DNA of 64,000 nt, from NCBI GenBank assembly GCA_963681505.1, contig OY811980.1, forward strand, positions 6,112,359 to 6,176,358, read 5' to 3'. Origin of the DNA: Eunapius fragilis. Lineage: Eukaryota; Porifera; Demospongiae; Spongillida; Spongillidae. Position 1 is the stretch's first letter. Each line of letters starts with the position of its first letter. A program made the position numbers and the translations under genes. The notes beneath the pieces were generated by a model that did not search any database, was not told the origin of the DNA, and saw only the letters and a list, made by a program, of their open reading frames with translations. Positions 1 to 12,000 of the stretch are shown one piece after another.

Positions 1-3000
1 TTTGGATAAGCTGAAGAAACTGTTTAATGCCTTAAAATGTGAGGGAAAGTACCTGCTCCTATTCCTGCGCTCAGTAGACACAGTGGAGGTGTATGAGATA
101 GACTCCCATGGCCAGCAGAGCATGAGATTCAAGACCAGTATTGCCAATAAAGAGCGAGACAATATCTATGCGAGGAGAAAGGAGTTCTTGCAGGCAGTGA
201 AGCAGGAATATGCAGCCAACAAGTACAGTATTAAGAGGTGCATACCTCTCACATTGGACTTCACAATCACTGTGGAAGATGAAGTGGTCACAGAGAACCA
301 CTGGATAGTGGTTAGCCAGGTAGGATCTAGCAATCAAGGAGTCCTCCAGTGTGCTTCTAGTTATCAAATACTGCCATGGGTGGGAGCAGCTATGGAGACT
401 GAAGGATCACAGAATGCTGCAGGAAAGGGGCGTGTCTTCTGCTTCCTTCCCATGCCAGCAGAAGCCTCTTCACCCCTCCCCATCCATGTGAATGGAACCT
501 TTGGTCTCAGTGACGACCGCAGGACACTGAAATGGCAGAATAGTGAGAGGCAGAATGACACAGCTGCAGAGTGGAATATGATCCTCGTGAGTGAGGTGTT
601 GCCCCCATGTTATGCTCTGCTTATCAGGTATGCCATTGATAACCTCCAAATGTCTTGTGCAGGGGTGTACCATATCTGGCCCGATACGGCCATAGTACGG
701 GGCACAGAATGGGAGCCACTCCTCTCTAGCTTGTTCAGAATTCTTACAGCAAATGATAGAATTGTGTGGACGGATGTTCCCAAGGACACTGCTAACTTGG
801 CTCTGACACAAGGTGAGTGGGTTTCCTTAGCAAGAGCCACCTTTATCCCAGAGAACCTGAGCCTATCACAACTGGTGCAGGTGCACAACTCTTTACATCA
901 CTGTGGTATAAAGCTGGCAGAAGCTCCTGCTACAGTGTATAATGCACTCAAATATATTGGTTGTTCAGTGAACTACCTGACTCCAACCTTGGCTAAGGAG
1001 AAATTAAAAACAAATCATGGCTGCTACCAGAATCTTGACAGTAACAAGAAATATGACCTACTCATGTACTGCACTTCAGACAACCAGTACAATACCTTGA
1101 TAGGCTTGGAGCTACTTCCACTGGCCAATAATACATTTACTGTTTTTCAGCAAAAGACAAAGTGCAACCAACCGATCTATGTATGCAACTCAAGCTACCC
1201 TAGAGAACTGTTTCCTAATAAAGATCATCTTATTGTTAGCACTCAAAATGTAAATGCACTGAATGAGCTTATCAAAATTGCATCCTCTAACTGGACCCAG
1301 GTCCAGATGATGGATCAGCCCTCAGCTGTCAGGTTGATCAAGCAGTGCTTCCCCTCCCAATGGCAACAACAACAGCAGGTCACAATGAGAAGTACAGACA
1401 CATCATTTCCAGCTACCTGGTTCACTACCTTCTGGAAATGGGTCCAGACCTACAATTTACAAGAATTTGCTGGTGAAATGTTAGTTCCCCTTGGCATAGA
1501 GCCAGCTTCATGTGTGCACAGTTTTGAAGTCACAAGACTATCCTCCAAGTCCCCAGTTCTGTACCTGACATACAATGATGTGTATCAACAGGCATATTTG
1601 TTGGCAGGTCTTCAAAAGCTTCCCCTCAGTATCACCAGCACACAGGCACATCTAAATCTTGTTCACAAACACCTGGACACATATGTGAACAGTCTTACTC
1701 CGGGAGGCATACTGGATGCCCTGAGCAACAGCTGTAATGAACAGTTCATCCAGTTGCATGGCACTACTTTCACTATGGATGAAGCATATCAGCTCTGTGT
1801 GCTACTGTCTCAACTGACACAGACACAGCTTACACCACCCAGGTACAAGGTCCTCCTTAACCTCCCAATATTCTGCACTCTCAACCAACCATCCGCCCTG
1901 TGTAATGTGTTTGCCTCTGCCCAGGCCTCGTGGGGCAAGAAGGCCATGGTGCAGCCTCAAGAGCTGCCCCTCAGTGCTAAGCTCCTCCCGGACAACCTCG
2001 TTATCTTCCCACCTTTGCCCCAACAGTTACCTCTCCTGAGGCTCCTGTCTGACCACGTGCAGGTTCCCACGGTGATGCAGTTCATTCTTAACACCTTGCT
2101 TCCAATGATATCACAGGGTGCATACAAGCCTCTATCCAGTATGGATGCCATCATGTCAGAGATCATCATGCAGCTGCCCTCATGGAAGCGGCACTATCAG
2201 AGTGACATTCCAGCTCTCCTGAAGTCTTTGTCTGAGCTGCCCTTCCTACCAGTAGGAGATAATATTACATCCTCACAGAGGCGGCGTCCAAAAGATCTGT
2301 ACGATCCTTCCAATGGTGAACTTGTGGCACTCTTCCAAGGGGAGCAGGTGTTTCCTTGTGCCCCTTTTAATGAACAAAGCCATCTGCTTCTCCTCAGGGA
2401 GTGTGGACTGATGACTGAAGCTAGCCCTCAAGCTCTGATGAACATCATCGCTTCAATCAGCCTCCCCATCTCCGGTGTTCCACTGCCAGTGGACATTGTA
2501 AGGTATAGTAGGGCTAAAGCAGTCCTTGGTTACCTAAGCAGCCATCCTATTCTAAATGCAGCACAGCTAGCTATAGCACAAATGGCAAAGACCAGCAGCT
2601 GGCTTCCTATTAATTGCATCGCTCCTACTGGCTACCCTTCATGCTTACAGTGGAAAGGAAGCATGTATGAGTCACATTTCACCTCCCTTACTACTTCCTT
2701 CATACCCAGCATAGAGACATGTGACCTTCCATTGATTCTGGGGTCACAAGTGTTTGTCATCGATTGCCTTGTACCTCATGGCATCTCGAGTGCATTCAAT
2801 ACAGTGTCCCAGGGACCACTGGTGGTGGCGCACTTCAAGGAGGTCATAAATCACCATGGAGACATACCAGTTACATGTCTGGAGAAGATTGTCCACCTGA
2901 TCTATCAGTACCTTACTAAGCAACCAGCACCTAACATCCTGCTTCAGGGCCTTCCAACGTGGGTGTACATAAAGGGCAAGTTTGTGAGTCCTCAAGTGGT

Positions 3001-6000
3001 AGCAGTTGAAGCAAATGGTTCTTTCTCTCTGGACCTTACTCCATATGTGCACATACTTCCTGAGAGCCTTGCATCCTATCAGGACCTGTTCACACAGTGT
3101 GGAGTTGAAATGTCCCTAACCCCCAGGCAGATATGTTCAGTTATGGAGATGATGCACAGTGGTGGAGGATGTGAGGTGAGTCCTGAGAGGGCATGGAACA
3201 TTGTAGTGAGCATCCTGAACTGGCTGACCAGCAATGGAGAGCAGATGGCCCAGCTGGGTGATGGGGAGACATTATACGTTCCAATTGAATGTGACTCCAA
3301 GGGACCATTACTAGAGGACTTTACAAAGGTCACATACAGTGATAATGAGTTCTTGCGCAACACCTTATCTGATGCAGGACAAGGTGTGCCACATACATTT
3401 TTGAACCATAGGGTAGCTTCCTTAGCCCACTGCTTGCACCTCTCCCCTCTGAGTGATCACTTAAGCATAACAGAAGATGCATTTGAGGATGCAGGACAGC
3501 ATGAGCCACTGACAGTGAGGCTGAAGAACATCCTCAAGGAGTACAAAGATGGACTCACCATCGTCAAGGAGATGCTCCAGAATGCAGATGATGCTGGGGC
3601 CACAGAGCTCAACATCTGCTATGATGCCCGTACCCACGCTACTGAACGAAGGACTCTCTTCTTCCCTGACATGGAGGACAGTCATGGTCCAGCCTTGGTC
3701 ATACATAACAACTCCATCTTCACTGATGATGATTTCAAGAACATCACGAAGCTAGCTGGTGCCACTAAGGAAGGGTCACCCCTCAAGATTGGCAAGTTTG
3801 GTGTGGGGTTCTGCTCTGTTTACCACATCACAGATGTGCCTTCCTTCATCAGTCGAGACTACCTTCATATACTTGACCCAACACTGAGGTACTTAAAGGG
3901 AACAGTAAAGGACTTTTCCAAGCCTGGAAAGAAGTTAAACCTCTCTCATCCCATCCTTCGGTCATCCAAGCAGCTACAGCCATACCAAGGACTGTTCGGC
4001 TTTAGCTCACAGCAGTCCTACAGTGGGACAATGTTCAGACTTCCCTTCAGGTCCTCTCCCAGTGAGATCAGCAGTACCATGTATGGCAAACACACCATTG
4101 ATGAAATGGTATCTGACCTGAAGAAGTGCAGCAGTGAGCTAGTCCTCTTTCTTCAACACATCACCAAGATCACGTTCAGTCTCATCGAGGCTGACAGCTC
4201 TGCACCACGTTATCTTGTAGAGATACAAAGGGCCACACAGCAATGCAGAGGAAACAGCCTTGTGACAGTAACAACCAGGGAAGATGGAGGTTCCTCTTCA
4301 TCTAAGGTATGGCTACTTAGCAGCTCAGAGGAGGATACATCTGGAAAGCGAGGGACAGGGTCAGTGGCCTGCTTAATGGAGGCATGTGAGGGAGGGTATG
4401 AGGTCCAGAGGTGCATTGGAGAGGCTTTCTGCTTCTTGCCCTTGTCCAAGAGCACAGGTCTGCCAGTACATGTCAGTGCCAACTTTGCTGTGATGACTAA
4501 CCGCAGAGGCATCTGGGCAGAGGACAGCCACACACCCCACAGCACTAAAGAATCACAGTGGAACTTGGCTCTGATGAAGACAGTGGTCCCAAAGGCCTAC
4601 CATTGCTTGCTGGAGGCTCTGAAGGGATTGGAGCAGGAGGGTAAGCTGACTGGCTACGTCTTCCATTCCCTGTGGCCTCTAAATAAGGACCTGGAACAAC
4701 ACCATCCATGGACTGCCCTCATAGCTGCCCTGTACAGAAAGATATCATCAGGGCAGCTCATGTACTCCTGCAATACCTCACGCTGGCTGACTGTTGGAGA
4801 CGGCAGGTTCATTGCTCCTTCCATCTTTGCTATCTCATCTGCATGTGCAGATACTCCTCCTTGCATTGTCAAGGCTATCAAAGCACTTGGCACTCCAGTA
4901 GTGGATCTTCCATTGGCATATCATGCTTACCTAGATCTTGTACAGTCCACCATTACAGAGCGGGTGTTTATTACGATGTTCTTTCAAGGCATTGAACTCT
5001 TCAATAGCATGCAAGAATGCAGAAATGATGTCTTAGTAACCCTTTTGGAAGTCTTTGCAGTGGAGATTGGGAGGAACACACAGCGTGAAAAGACATTATT
5101 AAGTGGTCTTAAAGGGAACAAGTGTGTGCCATGCAGTCCATGTGGAGCTACTCTTAAGAAATGTAGTGAGCTGGCTGATCCGCAGTCTGTGTTTGCATCC
5201 ATGTATGATGATAGTGATGGCAAGTTTCCATGCATAGCAGCGTGCAGAAGTGATCTTGCAAGACAAGCAATGCTTAAGCTTGGTCTTCATCACAACTCTG
5301 TGCCTTGGGAATTTATTATTGAGAGGGCTCAAACCATTGGTTCCCTTTTTATGGTTGATTCAAACAAGGCACTGAAAAGAATTGAATACATACTTCAAAG
5401 CATTCACAAGAACATGACTCTTTGTTCTAGAGGGATGGTTCCAGAAGAGGCTAAAACCCTTGCTTCTGTGCCATTCTTACCAGTAAAACAGAAACCAGAT
5501 GGATATCCATTGCCTTGGTTTGGAGACAGATGTTCTCGTTTCCACTGTGGAAGAGACCTAGTCACCTTCAGACCAGACACAAAAATATCCTGTAATGTTG
5601 ACTTGATTGCTGGCTCTAGTGTTGCCATCTTACAGCAGAGCACCAATGGCGGATTTGTGCCTGCTGATGTTTGTAACCTTCTCCAAATGAAGACCACTCC
5701 TTCGTGTGCCAATGTTGTTGCACATTTCAAACAGCTGATCACGGCTGTGCTTCAATTAGAACCAAACACTATACCTTTAGTGAATCAAATCTGTGATGCC
5801 GTATATAGTTACTTTGAAGTTTCTTTGATATCCAATGCCCAAGCAGAAATATCTGTGATTAGTGAAATAGGGACTTTATGTTCTATCTGGACTGGAAGGA
5901 AGTTTATATACCCAAATATGGTAGCCAAGAACTGGGCATGGGATGGGCCATATTTGTTCAAAATCCCAACCATACTAGACTACAGACAGAAACTTGTAGA

Positions 6001-9000
6001 ATTTCTTCATATCCAATCATCTTTTACAATCAATGATGCTTTAAGAGCTCTAGTAAAGATGGGCGATGACTTCGGAAATGAACCTGTCAATGTAGAATGT
6101 CAACAGATAATAAGACACATTGTTCCTCTTCTTCTTGAGGGGGAGGTTGACAATGTGAGCCAACTAGTGATGCTACCAGACCAGGCCTACATCCTGTGTG
6201 ATGCCAGACAGTTGGCCTTCAATGACACACCTTGGTGTGAACCTGATGAGGGTACAAGGTTTCTCCATGATAATATTCCAAGACCCTTAGCCTTGAAGCT
6301 AGGAGTAAAGGCTGTTCGAAGCCTGATAGTTGAGAAATATGCATCACTGTTTGAATACAAGATGGATGAAGAGGCCTTTGGTCAGAGTGAGCCTCTCACC
6401 AGGAGGATCCAGAACATCCTGCAGGACTACCCTAATGATGAGACAGTTCTCAAGGAGCTCCTACAGAATGCTGATGATGCCAAAGCTAACAAGATGTACA
6501 TCATTCTTGACAAAAGAACTCATGGCGACAAGGTGTTTAATGACAGATGGAAGGAGCTCCAGGGACCTGCACTGCTTGTCTGGAATAATACTGTTTTTAG
6601 TCCAAAGGACCTTGAAGGAATCCAGAAGTTGGGATTTGGAGGCAAAAGATCTGATGCTGAGACCATAGGACAGTATGGGATTGGGTTTAATGCTGTGTAC
6701 CATCTAACAGACTGTCCCAGTTTTGTATCCGATGGAGACACAATGTGCATATTTGACCCCCACTGTAAGTATGCTCCAGGAGCTAATGAGGTAAAGCCTG
6801 GGAGGCGATTTGATAGGTTGAAAGGTGGGTTCTGGGAGAAGTTTCCTGACTTAAAATCCTCTTTCCTTCAAGATGGACTACAGAACTCTCCTCAGGACCT
6901 TCAAAATGAACTGAAGGGTGGATCTCTCTTCAGGCTTCCCCTGAGGCACACCCTGGACATGGTTAGAACCTCCAAGATAGTTCCAGAGAAGCCTGATGAA
7001 TCCAAGCCCTTACCACTGGATGCTTATAACATGCAAAAGTTTCTTGACAAATGGACCCCCTGCATCAAGCAATCCATGTTCTTCCTCAACAATATCACAG
7101 AGATCAAATTCCTTGTCATTGAGGCAGACAGCCACCATCTAGATGTCATTCATCACTTCAGCACACGTTTGGATCAAGCTGATAGGAAACGACTTGATAA
7201 CTTCAAAGAAGCTGTACATGATTTCACCTCTGTTTCTGGTAGTGAACCTGCAACCGTCATCTACTCCCTGTATCTCTGTGATACACAAGTGCTGGGAGAT
7301 AATACAAACAAACAGAGAAAAGAGAAAAAGGTTGAGGAGAAGTGGTTGGTACAGCAAGGGATTGGGGACATTGATGACGAGATGCAAAGGTGGAACTTCA
7401 TACAACAGATGAAGCCAAGACATGGCATTGCCATACCCCTTGAGGCAACAGAGACCTTTAAAGGTCAAGTGTACTGCTTCCTTCCGCTTCCAATATTGTC
7501 CAATCTTCCTGTGCATATTAACGGCCACTTTGCCCTAAATACTGCACGGAGAGACCTCTGGAAGTCCACTGATCCAAAGAGGCCAACCTGTGAGGATCAG
7601 AGACACACCTGGAACAAGAACATCATGTCTGCTATCGCTTCCTCTTATCACAAGTTTCTATTAGAAGGACGACGTTATGTCATCAAACAGGAAGGGTACT
7701 CAACATATGACCAGGTCTGTGCCGATTTAGCTCGGTATTACAAATTATTTCCTGACATCAAAGACATTTGGCAGGATTTGGCAAAAGATGTTTACAAAAA
7801 GCTAATAAAACACAATTCGAAGGTTTTAGCTGTCCCAGGCCAAGAAAGGCCATACCTGTTTCTCCCTGCTGATGATGACAACATGACAGAAGGAACAGCT
7901 CCAATGCTGTGTGTTAAGTGGCATGCCTTGCACTCTGCCACCCTTCAAGACCAAACACATTTCTTTAAGGTAGATTCCAACACCCTATACCACCTTTCCA
8001 AGTATAAAAAGAGTGCCAGGCCAGTAGCCAGCTATGTGCAAGCTCTCGAGCGAACTACAGCTAGCACTGCCATCATGCCTGCCAATGGCCATTCAGGTAC
8101 TCACATTTCCAATCAGCCCCCAAGGACTGGGTACCTATGTCTAGAAGGCCCTGCCCAATCAGGTGTGCCCTCAATAGCAAATGATAATGATGACAACATT
8201 AGGCATATCCTAGAGATGACTGGGATGGTGATCACATGTGCACCTCTCCACATCAGAGCTCACCTGAAGGCCTGTGGCCTCACTCTGCCCATCACTACAC
8301 CACAGGCTGTGCTCAGCTATTACCATGACCAGGTGTTGCTACGCAATGAGAAGTTCCCTTGCGATGTTGAAGACACAAAGTTTACCACTGTTGCCAATTT
8401 CAAGGGTTTTTTGAAATATATTCTTCATGAGGACAAACATAGTGCTGGATTTGTTGATAAGACAGCAGCTAATGGAGATGAGGCAACTGCTAGTGATGGA
8501 GACCAGACAATTTCTAGTGAAGGAGACCAGACAACTGCTAGAGGGGACCAGACAACTGCTAGTGAAGGAGACCAGACAACTGCTAGAGGGGACCAGACAA
8601 CTGCTAGTGAAGGAGACCAGACAACTGCTAGAGGGGACCAGACAACTGCTAGTGAAGGAGACCAGACAACTGCTAATCAAAGAGACAAGTTAAGTGGTTG
8701 TGAAAAGGAAATGTCAACTGTTGGTGAAGGAGGTGATTCAAAGCTACCACCATTTCCTGAGGGAATACCCCTTCTTCTGACAGCAGATCAAAAAATCAGG
8801 AGATTTGACAAAATGGCTCTTGTTTTGAATTCAAACTTCTCTCTCCTTTTTCAAAATAGTCTTGATAGATTCCTTCACCCAGACCTTGTCCCTCTGAATA
8901 TGGTGTCCCACTACTTCCTTACAGCTGCAAGTGGTACAACTGACACAATGGATGCTTATTACAAACAGAACTTGCATGCCATGATGTGTCAGATATTACC

Positions 9001-12000
9001 AGATGAACTGTTGGATGTGCAGGCTGAAGATAGCCTGCTGGATGAAGATATTTTAAAATCTCTGTGGAAATGCTTTACAATGGATGCTGTGTTCATGTCA
9101 TGCCTAGATATCATCGTCCAGACATGGGCCGTGCTTCCTTCTTCATCAAATGGACTGTTCTCCATCAGGTCTCCAGTACTACCAATCGTTGAACCTTCAA
9201 AACAATCACCACAATATGATAGCATTAGAGATATTGTTGACATCCTTCACTCACTTGGGATGCCATTTCTTAAGCAGTGGGTACCTCCCAAGGCTCATAT
9301 GTATTGCCCTCAAATCAAACAGCACAGTAAGGTGCTCCTCAATCTTGTCAACCTCCACAAAAGGTCACTAATCAATGCTTCCAGTGCTGATGTCAAAATT
9401 ATAGTAAAATATTTTCAAAATATTAAATTTCAGGAAGAGCCAGAATGTGCTGGCCTTGTAAGGCAGCTGCCACTTTTCCAAGATATTTTTGGTAATTTGA
9501 CAGATCTCAGTGCCAAAGAAGCATATGTTATTTCTAATAATGTTGAACTGTGTTTGGAAGGTGTGGAGGAGTGCTTAAAGAAGAGTGGGGCAGTATTGCT
9601 TGATCCAGCTGGGGAGTGGAAGGTGCTCAGCCCAGCCGATATAAATGTCACTGAAATAGAAAATGAAGAGTTATACACCAAGTGTATATACAACAACTTT
9701 GGCTCTCTTAATGAAGACCAGCGCTACAAACACCTAAAGCACATCAGAGATCATGTTTATAAAAAAAGCTGTGCAATAGTTAAGACCTTTGATCCTGGTC
9801 ATGATTGTTACCTGAAGGCCCAGAGTTTTCTGAACTCCTTGAAGACACTTAGGTGCTTAGGTCCAGATGATTCCCTCAAACCTGTTAGTGACTTCTGTGA
9901 CCACAGACATACGATTTTTCACATTTGCAAAAAAAAGTACAACTTTCTTCCAGGTGTATATACTAGCTCAAAGGATGAGGAAATGAAGTGGCTTGAGTTT
10001 TTTCTTGAACTTGGGATGAAAAAAGCCATTTCAGAAGAACAAGACTTAGTGCAGTTAGTTCAGGTGGTCACCAGTGGTCAATGTGACATCCCAATTGAGG
10101 AAGCTTCCTCTATACTTGTGAATAGACTAATTGACCCTGATGCACAATTCAGTGATGTATTTCTGCACAAAGTCTCTGGCATGCCATTTGTGCCTGTGAA
10201 GAAGCTAGAGCATCTCACCTGGATTGCTCCAGCATGTGCTGCACCTCACCGTCTTCAGAAGGGCCAGGAGACCATTGACATGGCAGCTTTGAGAGGATCA
10301 TGCAGTGGTAGAGCAGAAAGACTTGTTTGGACCATAATGCCAATCATCTCACTGCCATATTGTTCAACACATAAACTAGGTGCCATCGTGAAACCCAGCT
10401 TTGAAGATGTGGTGAAAAATATTGTTCATATTTCCAAGGGTCCTTTGTCAAACAGAGCTCTCTTTGACCAGGCATCTCAGGAGGCTGTTATTTCCAAGGA
10501 TGGTACTGATCTGGTTACTGTGATATCATCAATATTTGAATTCTTAAAATCTGTCAATGATGATGAACACCCTAAACTACTCAAGGTCCTTCGCACGTTG
10601 CCCTGCATTCCTGTCCATGCTCAGGTGCCCAATTCATCAGTACTGGTAGAGCCATCGCAAGTGGTTGCTCGTGATGAGGCTAGCGAGTACTACCCATTCC
10701 TACATTGCCTTCCACACAGCCTGCATGTGCACTTTGACACAATTCTTCAAAAGATTGGTGTTAAAAAGTCCATTGAACCAGTACATATGAGGATTGTCTT
10801 AGAAATGGCACACAAGCAATCAGACCAGCTGCACCTGGACATTAACACACTAATAACTGTGCACAAATCACTGAAGACCTTGTACACTCTGCTAAAGAAG
10901 TTGAAAGGGAATAACATTCCTAATTTGTCTCCTCTCTACCTCCCAGACCAGAGTGATAAGCTGTGTCCATCCACATCCCTAGTCTATTGTGACAATGTGC
11001 AGTATTCACACAAGGTTCTGGAGTTCTCCAGTGCAGGGCTGTCAATGTTCCTCCTGCCACCTCAGCTGGGTGTCCAGGAGGAGGAGTTCTGCAGTCTCCT
11101 TCCAGAGGCAGTGAGGCCACAGTGCATATCGAGATGCATCACTAAGGTAAGACACATGGAGCCCCTCCCGGTGGCTACACCCCTTGTCGAGCAGCTCCAG
11201 CAGACACTAAAAATGCCCGAGGTGATCAAAGCCATTGTAAAGATCATTGAGCACCTAACAGGAGGTGGTGACATCATCATGGGGATCCATAGTGATCTTA
11301 CACGTATCTTATCCAGCATTCAGGTGTCCTGTGTTCATGATCTGAGCAATTCCATCTCTATAACCCACCCGGCTTGCAGCATTGGAATGATCAAATTAAA
11401 ATATGAGCTAGCAGATGAGTCAGGTAAATGCCATCTGTACATTGATTCATCCAGGCAGTCTCCAGTATCCTGCAAATTGGTTTGTGATGCAATGAGTGAC
11501 CTGGTTGTGAAACGTCTAGAGTCATTCTCAAGGCAACAAACCTACGACGTCTTGCTCCGACTTAAGGAGTACATCTCCACACTGTTCATGGTCCAGAGAT
11601 TGGAGGACATTCAAGAGGTTCTCCAAACGCTCAACCTCAGGCTGGACACAAGGGAGCTCTCCTATCACGACCTGGAACCAAAGCTGGGTGACCCGATCCC
11701 TCCCACATGGCACCACAGGCTGGATCAAGCACTAGGCAACATCTTCAGGCCTCAGGAATGGGTTGGATATGAAATAGAAGATGAAACTATTGTATTTGCT
11801 CAGGTAGCCCATCGGGTTGAATCAAGTGATGACACATCTGATAAACTGATTATCAAATACAGAGTCTACATTACTGACGATGATATCATAGGAGTCATAG
11901 TGAGTTCACTTTCACTATACAAATTCCTTCGAGGGTCTAGTCGCCCTGATGTAAGTTCGAATGCTATAGGGCAAGTTCTCGTGGCATCGGTTCAACCCAA

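Noticed and set aside
2-4. TTG at position 2 as the sacsin copy A start
   Set aside because: Copy B shows conserved coding sequence continuing upstream in the same frame; the window edge cuts the exon.
4210-4545. Long antisense ORFs inside both sacsin genes
   Set aside because: Shadows of the conserved coding strand, seen in both paralogues for that reason.
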